Positions 22,635-33,746 of a stretch of 64,000 bases of DNA are shown one piece after another (the stretch's first letter is position 1; each line of letters opens with the position of its first letter). The notes under the pieces are model-generated. The model did no database searches. It was not told the origin of the DNA and saw only the letters and a list, made by a program, of their open reading frames with translations. The stretch is from Schistocerca nitens (lineage: Eukaryota; Arthropoda; Insecta; Orthoptera; Acrididae), in the NCBI RefSeq assembly GCF_023898315.1, contig NC_064614.1, positions 115,413,501 to 115,477,500 on the forward strand, given 5' to 3'. Position numbers and translations under genes: made by a program.

Positions 22635-22848
22635 GCCGGCCGTTGTGGCCGAGCGGTTCTAGGCGCTTCAGTCCGGAACCGCGCGACCGCTACGGTCGCA
22701 GGTTCGAATCCTGCCTTGGGCATGGATGTGTGGGATGTCCTTAGGTTAGTTAGGTTTAAGTAGTTCTAAGTTCTAGAGGACTGATGACCTTAGATGTTAA
22801 GCCCCATAGTGCTCAGATCCATTTCAACTTTTTTTTTTTTTTTTTTTT
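22635..22848 (+). mobile_element. tRNA-derived SINE, head type A
   Basis: Starts GCCGGCCGTTGTGGCCGAGC (A-box region), B-box GGTTCGAATCC, shared tail, then a run of about 20 T. Flanked by TGCCAACTTGTG at 22623-22634 and 22849-22860. Confidence 0.93.
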
Positions 22849-22860
22849 TGCCAACTTGTG

Positions 22861-23366
22861 CACTTGTGAGATTTCCGTGGCTTCTACAGTGAACACGAGG
22901 TATGCGTTTAGAAGTGAATATCTTGCTAGCTATGTTGTTGCTCATAACTAATTATGTGAAGTTGGAATCTATTGTTTCTTTGTTATTCAACTTATATTTT
23001 ATATAATTGCTGGACCATCGACATCAATAAGTGGTTTGCAGTAATAAATGGCATTCTTAAAGGCACTTCTGCTATCATACTCATCATTTAAAGTCGTTAA
23101 AATAGTACCTGCAGATTTTATTTAATTGCAATCTTTCATTTGTAAATTCCTATGTTACATTCAGAATTCGCAATTGCCGAGTGATAGGAACCTTCAACCA
23201 TTCGATTCATGTGTATATTCATATTGTATACTGTAGACTCAGCAGTATTTGTCATGTAATGCGACAACTACGTATCCCAGTCCCCAGACAACGAAACCAG
23301 CCAAAGCTATTAATATTTAAACTCTGAGTCTGAGGGTACGTAGTTGCCATTTTTTTTTTAAGCCAG
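22861..23366. other. No recognised feature
   Basis: Continuation of the sequence into which the SINE inserted; no coding motif. Confidence 0.4.
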
Positions 23367-25425
23367 CAATCCTGAGCCAACGTTTGTACCCATACACTCA
23401 ACCTCAAATTTCCACAGAAAAGGCAGGTTTTGTTGAAGGAAAAGGGACTCGTGAACAGATACCCAACAGACGACAAATAATCGAGAATTGGAGAGATCTG
23501 TGCTCCTGACTTCATCTGCTTCCTTGACTATATGAAAGCCTTTGACTGGCTTGTCTGGAAAAAGTTCTCCGCCAAACTGTGCAACATCTGTGCTGTACTT
23601 GTCATTAAGAGTGCTGTTGGTGTTTGGACTAAAGGCATCTTACACTGAAGAGACAAATAAACTGGTACACCTGCCTAATAACTTTTAGGACCGCCACAAG
23701 CACGCAAATGTGCTGCAACATGACATGACATGGCATGGACTCGACTGATGTCTGGAGTAGTGTTAGAGGGAACTGACGCCATGGATCCTGCTGGGCTGTC
23801 CATAAATCCATAAAAGTACGAGGGGGTGAAGATCTCTTCTAAACAGTATGTTGCAAGACATCACAGATATGCTCAGTAATGTTCACGTCTGGGGAAGTGT
23901 TTCACTCAGAAGAGTGTTCCTGGAGCCACTCTGCAGCAGTTCTGGACATGAATGGATGCAGGTGATCAGAAAAGATGCTTACGTACGTGTCACCTGTCAG
24001 AGTCGTATCTAGACATATCAGGGGTCCCATACACTCCAACTGCACACGCCCTACACCATTACAGAGCCTGCACCAGCTTGAACAATCCCCTGCTGACATC
24101 CAGGGTCCATGGATTCATGAGGTTGTCTCCATACCCGTAAGCGTCCGTCCGCTCGATACAATATGAAACGAGACTCGTCCGACCAGTCATCGACAGTCCA
24201 ATGTCGGTGTTGACTGGCGCAGGCAAGGCGTAAAGCTTAGTGTCGTGCAGTCATCAAGGGTACACGAGTGGGCGTCCGATTCCGAAAGCCCATATCGAAG
24301 ATGTTTTGTTAAATGGTTCGCACGCTGACACTTGTTGATGGTCCAACATTAAAATCTGCAGCAATTTGTGGGAGGGCTGCACTTCTGTCACGTTGAACGA
24401 TTCTCTTCAGTGGTCGTTGGTCCCGTCCTTGCAGGATCTTTTTCCAGGCGCAGCGATGTCCCCAGTTCATCACTATCTCGGAGATGCTGTGTCCCATCGC
24501 TCGTGCGCCGACTGTAACACCACGTTCAAACTCACTTAAATCTTGACAACTGCCACTGAAGCAGCAGTAACCGATCTAACAACTGCGCCATACACTTGTT
24601 GTCTTATATAGGCCATATTCTGCCTGTTTACGTATCTCTGTATTTGAATACGCATGCCTATACTAGTTTCTTTGGCGCTTCAGTGTAATTGGTGTTAGAG
24701 CTATTAACAATACCTATTTTCTGATGACACCGTCCTCTTACCCAGCAGCTGTTAACAAAAGTAAAGGACATAAGTCTGTTTTATGTATTGGGCATCAATC
24801 TCAGCAAGTCCAAAGTCATGGTAACTGATCGAGGCGTGCTGGTTCAACTTACATGTCTTTCATCTAACTTGGGTCACTTATCTGTTACACGGAAAGCTGG
24901 GAAGATAAGGTAAGAAGACGAGTCACGCTACGGCCAGTGGCTATGAAGCAGCTCACCAAGATCTGCCAGGACAGAGCGATAACAAGCACCACAAAGGTTC
25001 AGGTTATTGAAAAACTCGTGTTTTCTCTCTTTTTTTATGGTTGCGAGACATGGACCCATAAATCCAGAGACAAACAGCGCATCGACGCATTTGAGCTGAG
25101 GCGGGGCATTAAATGGACTGAAAGAAGAACAAATATGTCCATTACTGATCAACTCAATATCTTGACGCGCCTTCCTTCTCGTGTCAGCCAAAAAATCTCC
25201 AGTTCTTTGGCCATATTGTGAGAAGAGATGGAGAAAACCTGGAAGTAAAGATCGTGGCCAAGGGACCGAGAGGAAGAGCAGCGAATAGGTGGACTGATCA
25301 AATCAAAAAGATCTTTGGCCTACCTCTTCAGCAGGTCCTAAGAGAAGCTGATAACCGTACGGGATGGAGATGCTTGCTTCATGGGGTCACGAGGCTCAGC
25401 AATCAGCATAACGACTCGTGATGAT
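23367..25425 (+). pseudogene. RTE/BovB-type LINE ORF2, split by a Tc1-like element
   Basis: Plus-strand pieces: ISTEKAGFVEGKGTREQI and FLDYMKAFDWLVWKKF (polymerase start, to 23640), then after the element at 23643-24685 a degraded ADDTVLLTQQL catalytic block (24725-24760) and INLSKSKVMVTDRG. Next come KQLTKICQDRAI..GCETWTHKSRDKQRIDAFELRR (24937-25110) and a C-terminus FFGHIVRRDGENLEVK, GRAANRWTDQIKKI, TGWRCLLHGVTRLSNQHNDS to 25421. That C-terminal order is typical of RTE-clade ORF2. Several frameshifts; GATGATG tail at about 25419. Confidence 0.82.
23643..24685 (-). mobile_element. Tc1-like element (D-36-E family), internally deleted, inside the LINE
   Basis: Left end CACTGAAGAGACAAATAAACTGG after TA (23641-23642), right end TTTCTTTGGCGCTTCAGTG before TA (24686-24687). 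Minus-strand transposase pieces are MGHSISEIVMNWG and RIVQRDRSAALPQIAADFN (N-terminal, 24309-24497) and LTGDTYVSIFSDHLHPFM..TAAEWLQEHSSE (23902-24000). Stops and deletions inactivate it. Because it sits inside the LINE frame, it is younger than the LINE insertion. Confidence 0.88.
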
Positions 25426-25429
25426 GCAG

Positions 25430-25735
25430 GATTTTACATTATCGAACGCTTTTTCTCAGTCAACGAATCCTATGAATGTATCTTGATTTTCCTTGTCTTA
25501 CTTCCATCATAAAGCGTATGGTCAGAACTGCCTCTCTGGTGCCTTCACCTTTCCGAAAGTCAGACTAATTATCATTTAACAAATCCACAATTTTCTTTTC
25601 GATTCTTCTGCGTGTTATCCTGCTGAACAGCTTCGATACGTGAGCTGTTAAGCTGATTGTCTGATAGTTATCGCATTTATCTCCTCTTCCTGTCTTCGGA
25701 GTTGTGTGGATGACATTATTCCGAACTAGACAAAC
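25430..25735 (-). pseudogene. LINE reverse transcriptase fragment
   Basis: Minus-strand translation gives CDNYQTISLTAHVSKLFSRI, TRRRIEKKIVDLLND and DFRKGEGTREAVLTIRFMMEV, the N-terminal polymerase blocks of an endonuclease-type LINE, with a stop in the middle. It lies tail to tail with the RTE LINE ending at 25425. Confidence 0.7.
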
Positions 25736-26125
25736 TTTAAGCAGTCTTGGTTCTTAATGAAGCTTCCACTGGGTGATTGGGCCTTAATTTCGAAGGTAAG
25801 CTGAAAAAGTGGCAAAGAAAACAAGAGGCCATTCGTAATCACCACTTCTGCTACCAAGGCTATCACCATAGAATTCGCGTTATGCCACCAGCACGCTTCG
25901 ACTATACGTACATCCAGGACGTCAACCATACATACTTTGGCATTTGGCAGTCGTAGAGACAGAAATGAAGCGGATAGGCTGCTTAGGGAGCTTGATGGCA
26001 CTCGTGGGAACAATGAGTATAAACACACATAAATCGCTCGTGGAATTTCTGCTAAAAGTTGGCAGTAAATTACGAGTACATTCTGTTACCTTCGTGCGTG
26101 TGAACATGTCTGTGCGCGGGCCTGT
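25736..26125. other. No recognised feature
   Basis: No coding family or repeat seen up to the SINE target duplication. Confidence 0.4.
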
Positions 26126-26325
26126 CTCGTGGTCGTGCGGTAGCGTACTCGCTTCCCACGCCCGGGTTCCCGGGTTCGATTCCCGGCGGGGTCAGGGATT
26201 TTCTCTGCCTCGTGATGGCTGGGTGTTGTGTGCTGTCCTTAGGTTAGTTAGGTTTAAGTAGTTCTAAGTTCTAGGGGACTGATGACCATAGATGTTAAGT
26301 CCCATAGTGCTCAGAGCCATTTTTT
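26126..26325 (+). mobile_element. tRNA-derived SINE, head type B
   Basis: Full type B head and shared tail ending CAGAGCCATTTTTT. Perfect 13-bp target duplication TGCGCGGGCCTGT at 26113-26125 and 26326-26338. Confidence 0.94.
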
Positions 26326-26338
26326 TGCGCGGGCCTGT

Positions 26339-27269
26339 ACGCGCGTTTTTGTTCATGTCACTTATTTTTTTTAAATTATTCATCATCTCGTTGAAAAGAG
26401 AGATTACTGCCTTCGACTGGAAAGCAGACATGAAAGTTCCTGGCTGTACCAAGAGACCAGTTGTGTGAGAACTCGCTCGAGGACAACAGGTCTTGTCATG
26501 CATGTTCGACATGCTTCGTTCAGGCTTTTTAGCACACCTTAATGGCACTACTTTACAAAATAATTTCAGATAGGCAAAGGCTTTATTGGTATTATGAAAT
26601 GAAATTTCATGTGCAGAGTATTTTCCAAATGTTTGTTGAGGAATGAGAGAAATGTATTCTGTCGCACGCTTGAAAGATTATCTTGTTAACAGGAGCTGTC
26701 GAGAACTGAAACGAATTACGACGTCCGTTTAATCTGTATAGGTTACTTGTGGCGTCCGCTTCCTGGTCCTAATGTGTTTACCTGTCCATTACCAGTCTGC
26801 ACCTGGTACCAGATAATGGACGACATCTGTTCGGCGCGCTTCGGCGACCCACCTAGGTGCGGTTCGGTTTCGGTTACTTTACGAGCCATCCCACATTTCA
26901 GCGCACCGCAATAACAGTACGTCTCTTCTTTCCTAATAGCCCGTTTAAATGGTACGTTTTCTCCGCAGCTGCGACGTTACCACCTTGTCAGTCCCCGATG
27001 CTTACCATTCGGGTTACAGTGAAGAGCTGCCATTTATCGAAATTGCATATTTTCCGCGCGCTGTCCTGTCGACGTGCGTGTCAATGGTGAGCTGACAGAT
27101 GAGTGATTTTAAACGTCAGTTATCCTGTGAGATGCTAGTTATAATGTCTGAAGAACCAGTAGGCCCATATTCTGAAGGTGTTATAAGCCCGTAACCTTTT
27201 GGTCTATACACACTTCTTGGACATCCGTCTCAGGCTTCATCGATTTACTTAATGCTAACGTTGGTTCAT
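26339..27269. other. No recognised feature
   Basis: Nothing I can support; a 77-codon frame at 26857 has no known domain. Confidence 0.4.
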
Positions 27270-27935
27270 CTACATCTACACACATACTCCGCAAGCCACC
27301 GTACGGTGCATGGCGGAGGATATCTTGTACATCTACTGGTCATTTCTTTTCTGTTCTACTCGCAAATAGAGTGAGGGGAAAACAACAGTCTACATGCCAT
27401 CGGACGGGTCCTAATTTTCCTTATCTTCGTAGCCCTTACAGAAAATTTACTTTGGTGGTATCAGAATTTTTCTGTAGTCTGCTTTAAATACCGCACTCTG
27501 AATTTTTTCAGTATTGTTTTTCGAAAAGAACGTCGTCTTCCCTCTAGCGGTGCCCATTTGAGTTCACGAAGCACCTCCGAAATACCTGCGTGTTTATCGA
27601 ACCTACTGGTTACAAATATAGGGGCCCGCCTCTGAACTGCTACGATGTCTACCTTTATCGCGACCTGATTGGGATCCCAAACACTAAATAATGAGTCGCG
27701 CCAGTGTTCTAAAAGCGGCCTCCTTTATAGATCAGCTACACTTTCCTAAAATTGTCCCAATAAATCGAAGTCAACCATTCATCCTCCCTACTATCGTCAT
27801 TACGTGCTCGTTCCACTTCATACCGCTATGTAAAGTTACGCCTAGATTTTAATAGCCGTGACTGCGCAAGCCGCGCACTACTAATGCTGTAATCCTACTC
27901 GTCTGAATTAACTTACGTTTTTCCACGTTTAGAGG
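27270..27935 (-). pseudogene. LINE 3' portion, second LINE family
   Basis: The 3' end is at the left: CATCTACATCTACAC followed by CATACTCCGCAAGCCACCGT, the inverse of the tail in the fragment at 1316-1488. Further in, the minus strand shows degraded ORF2 C-terminal sequence (for example the repeat family's YRPARARIYGVWDPNQVAIK-like stretch around 27650). The start is lost at about 27935. Non-coding. Confidence 0.7.
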
Positions 27936-28253
27936 AAGAGGCCGCTGTACATTCCAGTGATGTTATACGTCTATAAGCTTCATATCGGTATATACTATTC
28001 GGGACGTCCGTCTCACGTATCTTAGGACACATCCATTTAATTAATAGTGCATCTACGGCAACGTTATTTAACTAAAGTAGTACCGTCGTTTTCCACGAAT
28101 GCAGGAGACAAATGTTATGTGGTGAAACGCAGGCGAAGAAATGAAGCAGCTGTAAAGCCCATTACGTCCATACCGTCCTTGAAACTGGAGTTGTAGCTCC
28201 GAAACGCGTTTGAAACTAAGTAGAAAATAAAAACTTCGCTATGAGACATGAAT
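27936..28253. other. No gene; partial GAAAC repeat at 28186-28225
   Basis: A plus-strand block GGAGTTGTAGCTCC (5-bp hairpin) followed by GAAACGCG resembles stem II and the GAAA core of the hammerhead-like repeats, but the CUGANGA part is not conserved. Confidence 0.35.
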
Positions 28254-28422
28254 CATGCAGTGTAGCATACTGGTTAGCGGTGCTGGTTGGGCGGGTTATG
28301 GATCACCGCTTCAAACCCAAACACCACTAATTAATTGTTAATTAGTGATTATAGTTTCTGGGAGGTCCTCGAAATTTATTTGAAACGTTTCTCATATTCT
28401 GGAATATTCGATGTTTGTATAA
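28254..28422 (+). repeat. tRNA-derived SINE-like sequence, third family
   Basis: TGTAGCATACTGGTTAGCGG (A-box-like) and GCTTCAAACCC (B-box-like) are spaced as in a tRNA. They are followed by a unique body with ATTAATTGTTAATTAGTGATT and running up to the next SINE. Single copy here. Confidence 0.55.
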
Positions 28423-28638
28423 GTTGGTTGGTTGATTTTGGGGAGGGACCAAACAGCTACATCATCGGTCCTATCGGATTAGGGAAGGAAGTCGGCCATG
28501 CCCTTTCAAAGGAGTCATCCCGGCATTTGCCTGAAGTGATTTAGGGAAATCACGGGAAACCTAAAACAGGATGGCCGGACGCGGGTTTGAACCGTCGTCC
28601 TCCCGAATGCGAATCCAGTGTGCTAATCGCTCGGTTTG
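28423..28638 (-). mobile_element. SINE of the second tRNA-derived family
   Basis: Minus-strand copy: GTTGGTTGGTTGATTTTGGG at its 3' end, then GCATTTGCCTGAAGTGATTT, B-box region GGGTTTGAACCGTC and A-box region GTGTGCTAATCGCTCGG. Colinear with 7764-7971. Confidence 0.88.
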
Positions 28639-29089
28639 TAAAAGTGAAATTGCTTCCTATGTAAAATCGCTAAGTGAGTCTAAGGCTTCTTCTGTCCATC
28701 CACTCGTTGACCAGTCTGGTGTGGCAGTTGAAGATAGCAAACCGAACGCAGACGTTTTCGATTTCGCGTTTAAGAAATCGGTCGCGCAGGAGAATCGTAC
28801 AAACAAACCGTCGTTTGATCATAGAACAGACTCTCGTACGAAGAACACAGTAATAAGCATCCCTGGCGTAGAGAAACACCTGAATATGCGATATGTTTAT
28901 CTGTTACATAGGTTCAGCATGCATTCACAAGAAATTATGCAAACGAGCCGCCATGTTAAACAGAGCACTGTGCGTTGGTATGAACACAGCTTCTCTCTGC
29001 AAAGAGAAAATCATCTATGGTGATACGAAATGAAATGTGAAAATCGGTTTAATGTTGCATTATCTACAGTAAGTTTCAAGTACTGGTCA
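28639..29089. other. Open stretch of unknown nature
   Basis: A plus-strand frame is open to 29023, about 128 codons after the SINE part, but its sequence shows no family that I recognise. It may be the 5' part of the transposase relic that follows. Confidence 0.35.
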
Positions 29090-29975
29090 ACCAAGTCTGC
29101 GAGATGCAACCATGGAGAATGTGAAGAAAAGTTTCGGATGCAACCATGAAGAACATCAAGGAAAGTTTCGCACGCAGTCCAAAGAAATCGAGCGTCCACA
29201 CAAGCCACGAACGTGGAATACCACAGGAAATTGTGTGGAAAATTTTGCGACGGCGGTCACTTTTCAAACCGTACCGTCTGTAGATGTGTAACGATTAAAA
29301 CCGGAAGATTATGGCGGGGCCTTCAATTTTCCATCATAATGCGGGAGGCACTTCAGGTTGAATGTTTCTCTTCGAAGCTGATATTCAGCAACGAAGCAAA
29401 CTTCCATTTTTCCAGAAAGGTTAATGGCCACAGTGTGAGAAAGTGTGGCACTGCAAATCTTCATGAAATTGTAGCGCTAGAATGGGATTCGCCGAATTTT
29501 AATGTTTTCTGTGCAATGTCACAAACAAACATAATATGAGCCGTTTTTCTTCTCTGAGAAGATTACAGCGGATACTTCTTAGCTCGATTTGTTGCAGCTG
29601 TCGTTGTTTCCACAACTGACTGCTCATACCGAGAATTTCATCTTCCAACAAGACGGGCACCCCCTCATTGGAGCATAGCTGTAAGTCGCTACCTAAACAA
29701 AGAACTCCCGCTTGCCTCTCGCCCCCCCCCCCCCCCCCCCCCCCCACCGACCCCAACGCCTTGTGACTTTTACCTTTCCTTTGGGATTACATTAAGGACC
29801 GGGTTTACGTACTCTCATTACCAAGGACACTGGAACAGTTCAGAGAACGCATTAATGCTGCTTTGATGACCATTGACAGGCTGTTGTCACTGAAGGTATT
29901 GAACGAACTTGATTACCGCTGGGACGTTTGTCGTGAGACCAGAGGGACACGCATAGAACATTTGTGGTGTGCAGT
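29090..29975 (+). pseudogene. DDD-type Tc1/mariner-superfamily transposase relic with a poly-C run
   Basis: Pieces on plus: SPKKSSVHTSHERGIPQEIV and WKILRRRSLFKPYRL (helix-turn-helix/linker, 29170-29280), LIFSNEANFHFSRKVNGHSV (first catalytic position, Asp replaced by Asn) with ANLHEIVALEWDSPNFNVFC, FQQDGHP (second Asp, 29650), then after a 24-C run LLPFLWDYIKDRVY, RERINAALMTIDRLLSL and LDYRWDVCRETRGTRIEHL. The run replaces the region where the third catalytic Asp should lie. Several frameshifts; inactive. Confidence 0.75.
29722..29745. repeat. Homopolymer of 24 C
   Basis: Uninterrupted C run within the transposase relic. Could be real or a length-uncertain assembly position. Confidence 0.9.
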
Positions 29976-30004
29976 ATGCAGGCTTGACAGAATTACGGTT
30001 CTAT

Positions 30005-31188
30005 GTTGTTGTTGTGGTCTTCAGTCCTGAGACTGGTTTGATGCAGCTCTCCATGCTACTCTATCCTGTGCAAGCCTCTTCATCTCCCAGTACCTACTGC
30101 AACCTACATCCTTCTGAATCTGCTTGGTGTATTGATCTCTTGGTCTCCCTCTACGATTTTTACCCTCCACGCTGCCTCAAAACATGTCCTACCAACCGAT
30201 CCCTTCTTCTAGTCAAGTTGTGCCACAAACTTCTCTTCTCCCCAATCCTATTCAATACCTCCTCATTAGTTATGTGATCTACCCACCTTATCTTCAGCAT
30301 TCTTCTGTAGCACCACATTTCGAAAGCTTCTATTCTCTTCTTGTCCAAACTATTTATAGTCCATGTTTCACTTCCATACATGGCTACACTCCATACAAAT
30401 ACTTTCAGAAACGACTTCCTGACACTTAAATCTATACTCGATGTTAACAAATTTTTCTTCTTCAGAAACGATTTCCTTGCCATTGCCAGTCTACATTTTA
30501 TATCCTCTCTACTTCGACCATCATCAGTTATTTTACTCCCTAAATAGCAAAACTCCTTTACTACTTTAAGTGTCTCATTTCCTAATCTAATACCCTCAAC
30601 ATCACCCGACTATATTCGACTACATTCCATTATCCTCGTTTTGCTTTTGATGATGTTCATCTTATATCCTCCTTTCAAGAGACTGTCCATTCCGTTCAAC
30701 TGCTCTTCCAAGTCCTTTGCTGTCTCTGACAGAATTACAATGTCATCGGCGAACCTCAAAGTTTTTACTTCTTCTCCATGAATTTTAATACCTACTCCGA
30801 ATTTTTCTTTTGTTTCCTTTACTGCTTGCTCAATATACAGATTGAATAACATCGGGGAGAGGCTACAACCCTGTCTCACTCCTTTCCCAACCACTGCTTC
30901 CCTTTCATGCCCCTCGACTCTTATAACTGCCATCTGGTTTCTGTACAAATTGTAAATAGCCTTTCGCTCCTTGTATTTTACCCCTGCCACCTTCAGAACT
31001 TGAAAGAGGGTATTCCAGTTAACGTTGTCAAAAGCTTTCTCTAAGTCTACAAATGCTAGAAACGTAGGTTTGCCTTTTCTTAATCTTTCTTCTAAGATAA
31101 GTCGTAAGGTTAGTATTGCCTCACGTGTTCCAACATTTCTACGGAATCCAAACTGATCTTCCCCGAGGTCCGCTTCTACCAGTTTTTC
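30005..31188 (-). mobile_element. RTE-like LINE, 5'-truncated, with 9-bp target duplication
   Basis: CGGTTCTAT occurs at 29996-30004 and 31189-31197, directly next to the LINE ends. The 3' end is at 30005 (GTTGTTGTTGTGG on plus). This is the longest of three copies of this family. It lies in the flank of the transposase relic to its left. Confidence 0.88.
30160..31188 (-). pseudogene. ORF2 of the RTE-like LINE
   Basis: Minus-strand reverse transcriptase: palm start (LITRLEKAFDNVNW-like, ~31050), GVKYKERKAIYNLYRNQ, VGKGVRQGCSLSPMLFNLYI, LRFADDIVILSETAKDLEEQ (FADD pair), ending at a stop at 30610. The C-terminal region continues at 30160-30483 with ARKSFLKKKNLLTSSIDLS, YGSETWTINSLDKKRIEAFE and HNLTRRRDRLVGHVL. 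A deletion near 30176 removes about 35 bp present in the copy at 14304. The breaks make it inactive. Confidence 0.85.
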
Positions 31189-31240
31189 CGGTTCTATTCA
31201 TACATCAATAATATTTGTATATGTAATACTTTGGAACACA

Positions 31241-32389
31241 CACTGATGAGTGAAAACATAATGATTACCCGTTTAATAGCTTCTTGGTCCATCTTTGGAA
31301 CAAAAAATGTCACTGATCCAACGTATCAGGGATCCGACAGTTTGCTGGTAGATTCGTGGAGATATGTGACTTTAGACATCTACGCACAGGTCATGCAGTT
31401 CGCGTAAACAATGGGCTGCTGATTTGTGTACGCGGTGATGGTGCCCGATAGCGACACAGATGGGTTCCATGGGATTCACATCAGACGAATATGGTCGATG
31501 AGACATCGACGTGAGTTCACCATAATGCTCCTCAAAGCACTGTACAATTACACTGCTGAAAGACGACATGGCCGTCGGGGAAGACATCAAACATGTACGG
31601 ATGCAGATGGTTCGCAGCTGTGAGCATGTCTTCGATTACTTCCACAGATCCCATACAAGCGCAGGAGAATGTCTCCCATAGCATAAAAATGCTCCCACCA
31701 GCCTGTGTCCGTAGTGCGCTGCACGTTTCGAGCCGCCGTTCACCTCGATGAAGGCGTTTGTGGAGACGACCATCGATCTAGTGTGATTCAGCTGAAGAGT
31801 CGACACGTTTTCCATCGATCGGCGATCGAATCCCAATGTTCCCGTGCCCACCGCCGTCGTAATAGCCGATGTCGTTGTGTCAACATGTGAACACATAGGG
31901 ATAATCTGTTGTGGAGCTCCATGTTCAACAACGATGCACGATGAACGGTGCTCTCCGAAACACTTGTGCGTACTCCAGCATTGTACTCTTTCGTCAGAGA
32001 TGCCACAGATCACTATCTAACCTGCTTTACAGAGCAGACAAGCCTCTGAACATCATGATCTGTGAAGAGTCGTGGACGTCAAACCATTTAGCGCCTGGTG
32101 GTAGTTTCACTGTCCTACCTCTCTCCATAGATGCTCACGACAGTAACACGTGAACAATCGACCAGCTTCGACATTTTCGAGATACTCGTTCACAGACTCT
32201 GCGTATAATACTCTCCCCTTTGTCAAAGTCGCTCGCCTAAATTGATTTCCCCATTTGCAGCTCATATGTTCACTAGGTCCGTGTTTGCTCAGTTTACATA
32301 CTTTTGTTACTGCGTCACGTGGCCGCAACACCACGACGCGCCATCCAATGTCGCGCTGGGCAGTGGCATAATGTTTTGGCTTACCAGTG
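31241..32389 (-). mobile_element. Degenerate Tc1-like element
   Basis: Ends are inverted relatives: ACTGATGAGTGAAAACATAA at the left and ATGTTTTGGCTTACCAGTG at the right, the latter before TA (32390-32391). The minus strand shows transposase traces in three frames, such as FAKLVDCSRVTVVSIYG-like start, RTSVSESTVHRASLLNMEL and THMLTQRHRLLRRRWAREHWDS. Many stops; old copy. Distinct family from the other Tc1-like elements here. Confidence 0.75.
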
Positions 32390-32509
32390 TAGGGTGCTTT
32401 GAAAACGAGTGAATCATTTCCAGCAGTCCTGTAAATTTTAACAGTTGTTCCTGCATTCCTTGTCCAATCCTGCACATGAAAATAATTATTAATGGTCATT
32501 TATATAAAC

Positions 32510-32632
32510 TCCCCAGAGTCCATATGCAGAATGGTACAGGGAAATACTCTAATACGTTATATAAAGTGATCTACCCTCTGCGATGCGCTTCACAGTAGTT
32601 TATGAAGTATGAATGTAGATGTAAAAGCATCA
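32510..32632 (+). repeat. Possible LINE 3' tail
   Basis: CCCTCTGCGATGCGCTTCAC..GTATGAATGTAGATGTA resembles the 3' end of the second LINE family (compare 1440-1488) on the plus strand. Short and diverged. Confidence 0.4.
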
Positions 32633-33311
32633 TTTTTCTCAGAGATCACTCACATTTGCTGTTCAAACTTCAAAATATTATAGCAAAGATTAATTATGAA
32701 GTTCAAGAGGATACTGCTTCCAGCTTTATAGCTTTCAGTTCCTTGACGAAGTTCGCGCTAATTTGAACAGGCAAAGAATTGTCTGGTTTTGTTTTCAGTT
32801 GAGGTATAGAAAACATCTCAAGTATGAAAGTCGAGTAGCGTTAGACGCTGCATCCGTTTTATTGCATGGACGGTTCAAGATACTGAAACAAGGTTTTCGA
32901 AAAATGATTATGTGCAGAGAAGCACGTAATTTTATTTCATGATTAATATTCTTAACTGCTGCATAACTGAGACAATTGGAAATGGAAAAGTATACATTTT
33001 TAACGGCACTGAAAATCACTTGAAAAGCCGAATACAGTGATACAGGGCTCTTTAATGTTCGGATCCAAAGTAAGGCGGACAGAATTCGCTAATGCGGCGT
33101 AAAAACCATCAAGCCGCCTTGCGTCGCTATTTACAACACGTATTAAAGGTCACGAAATACACATGATCCCTCCATATTATAAATTGAAGTCCCCCGACGA
33201 GTTTTCCTGTCTGAATGCGAAGGCAAATCTCAGGAAAGAGATTTTGATACGGTTTTCACTAATAGGTAGACTCGTACACGAGCATGATTTGGGTATATAA
33301 TACATAAATAC
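32633..33311. other. No recognised feature
   Basis: No coding motif or repeat recognised. Confidence 0.4.
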
Positions 33312-33746
33312 GCTGACGGAAAAAAAACTACACCAAAAAGTAATTACTGTAGAGTAATTAAATTTTGAGGGTAAATTTGTCTAGGTAACGTATTTAAGTG
33401 ACTAACACTGCAAGATAACAGGTTAATGTAAGCACAAGATTAGCCATTGCAAATGTGAGATGCTGGTACATTAACAGCCGGTGCGACTGCCAAAATGTTG
33501 AATGCAAGCATACAACCGTGCATGCATTGTGTTGTGAAGGTGCCGGATGTCAGTTTGTGGGATAGAGTTCCATGTCTGATACACTTGGCCGGTCGGTACA
33601 AGGACGGTTAATGCTGGTTGTGCATGACGCTGTAGTTAACGTCCGATGATATCCCATACGTGCTCGACTGGAAACACATCTAGAGACGAGCAGAGCAAGG
33701 CATTACGTCGATTGTCTGTAGAGTGTGTCGGATTACAACAGTGGTA

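Noticed and set aside
27180-28075. Similar sequences (GGAC-TCCGTCTCA...AACGTT) on both sides of the LINE at 27270 as a long target duplication
   Set aside because: Too diverged and too long for a target duplication; probably coincidence or older repeats.
28571-29023. 150-codon open frame as a gene
   Set aside because: Its start lies in a SINE and the rest matches no family; may be decayed transposon 5' sequence.
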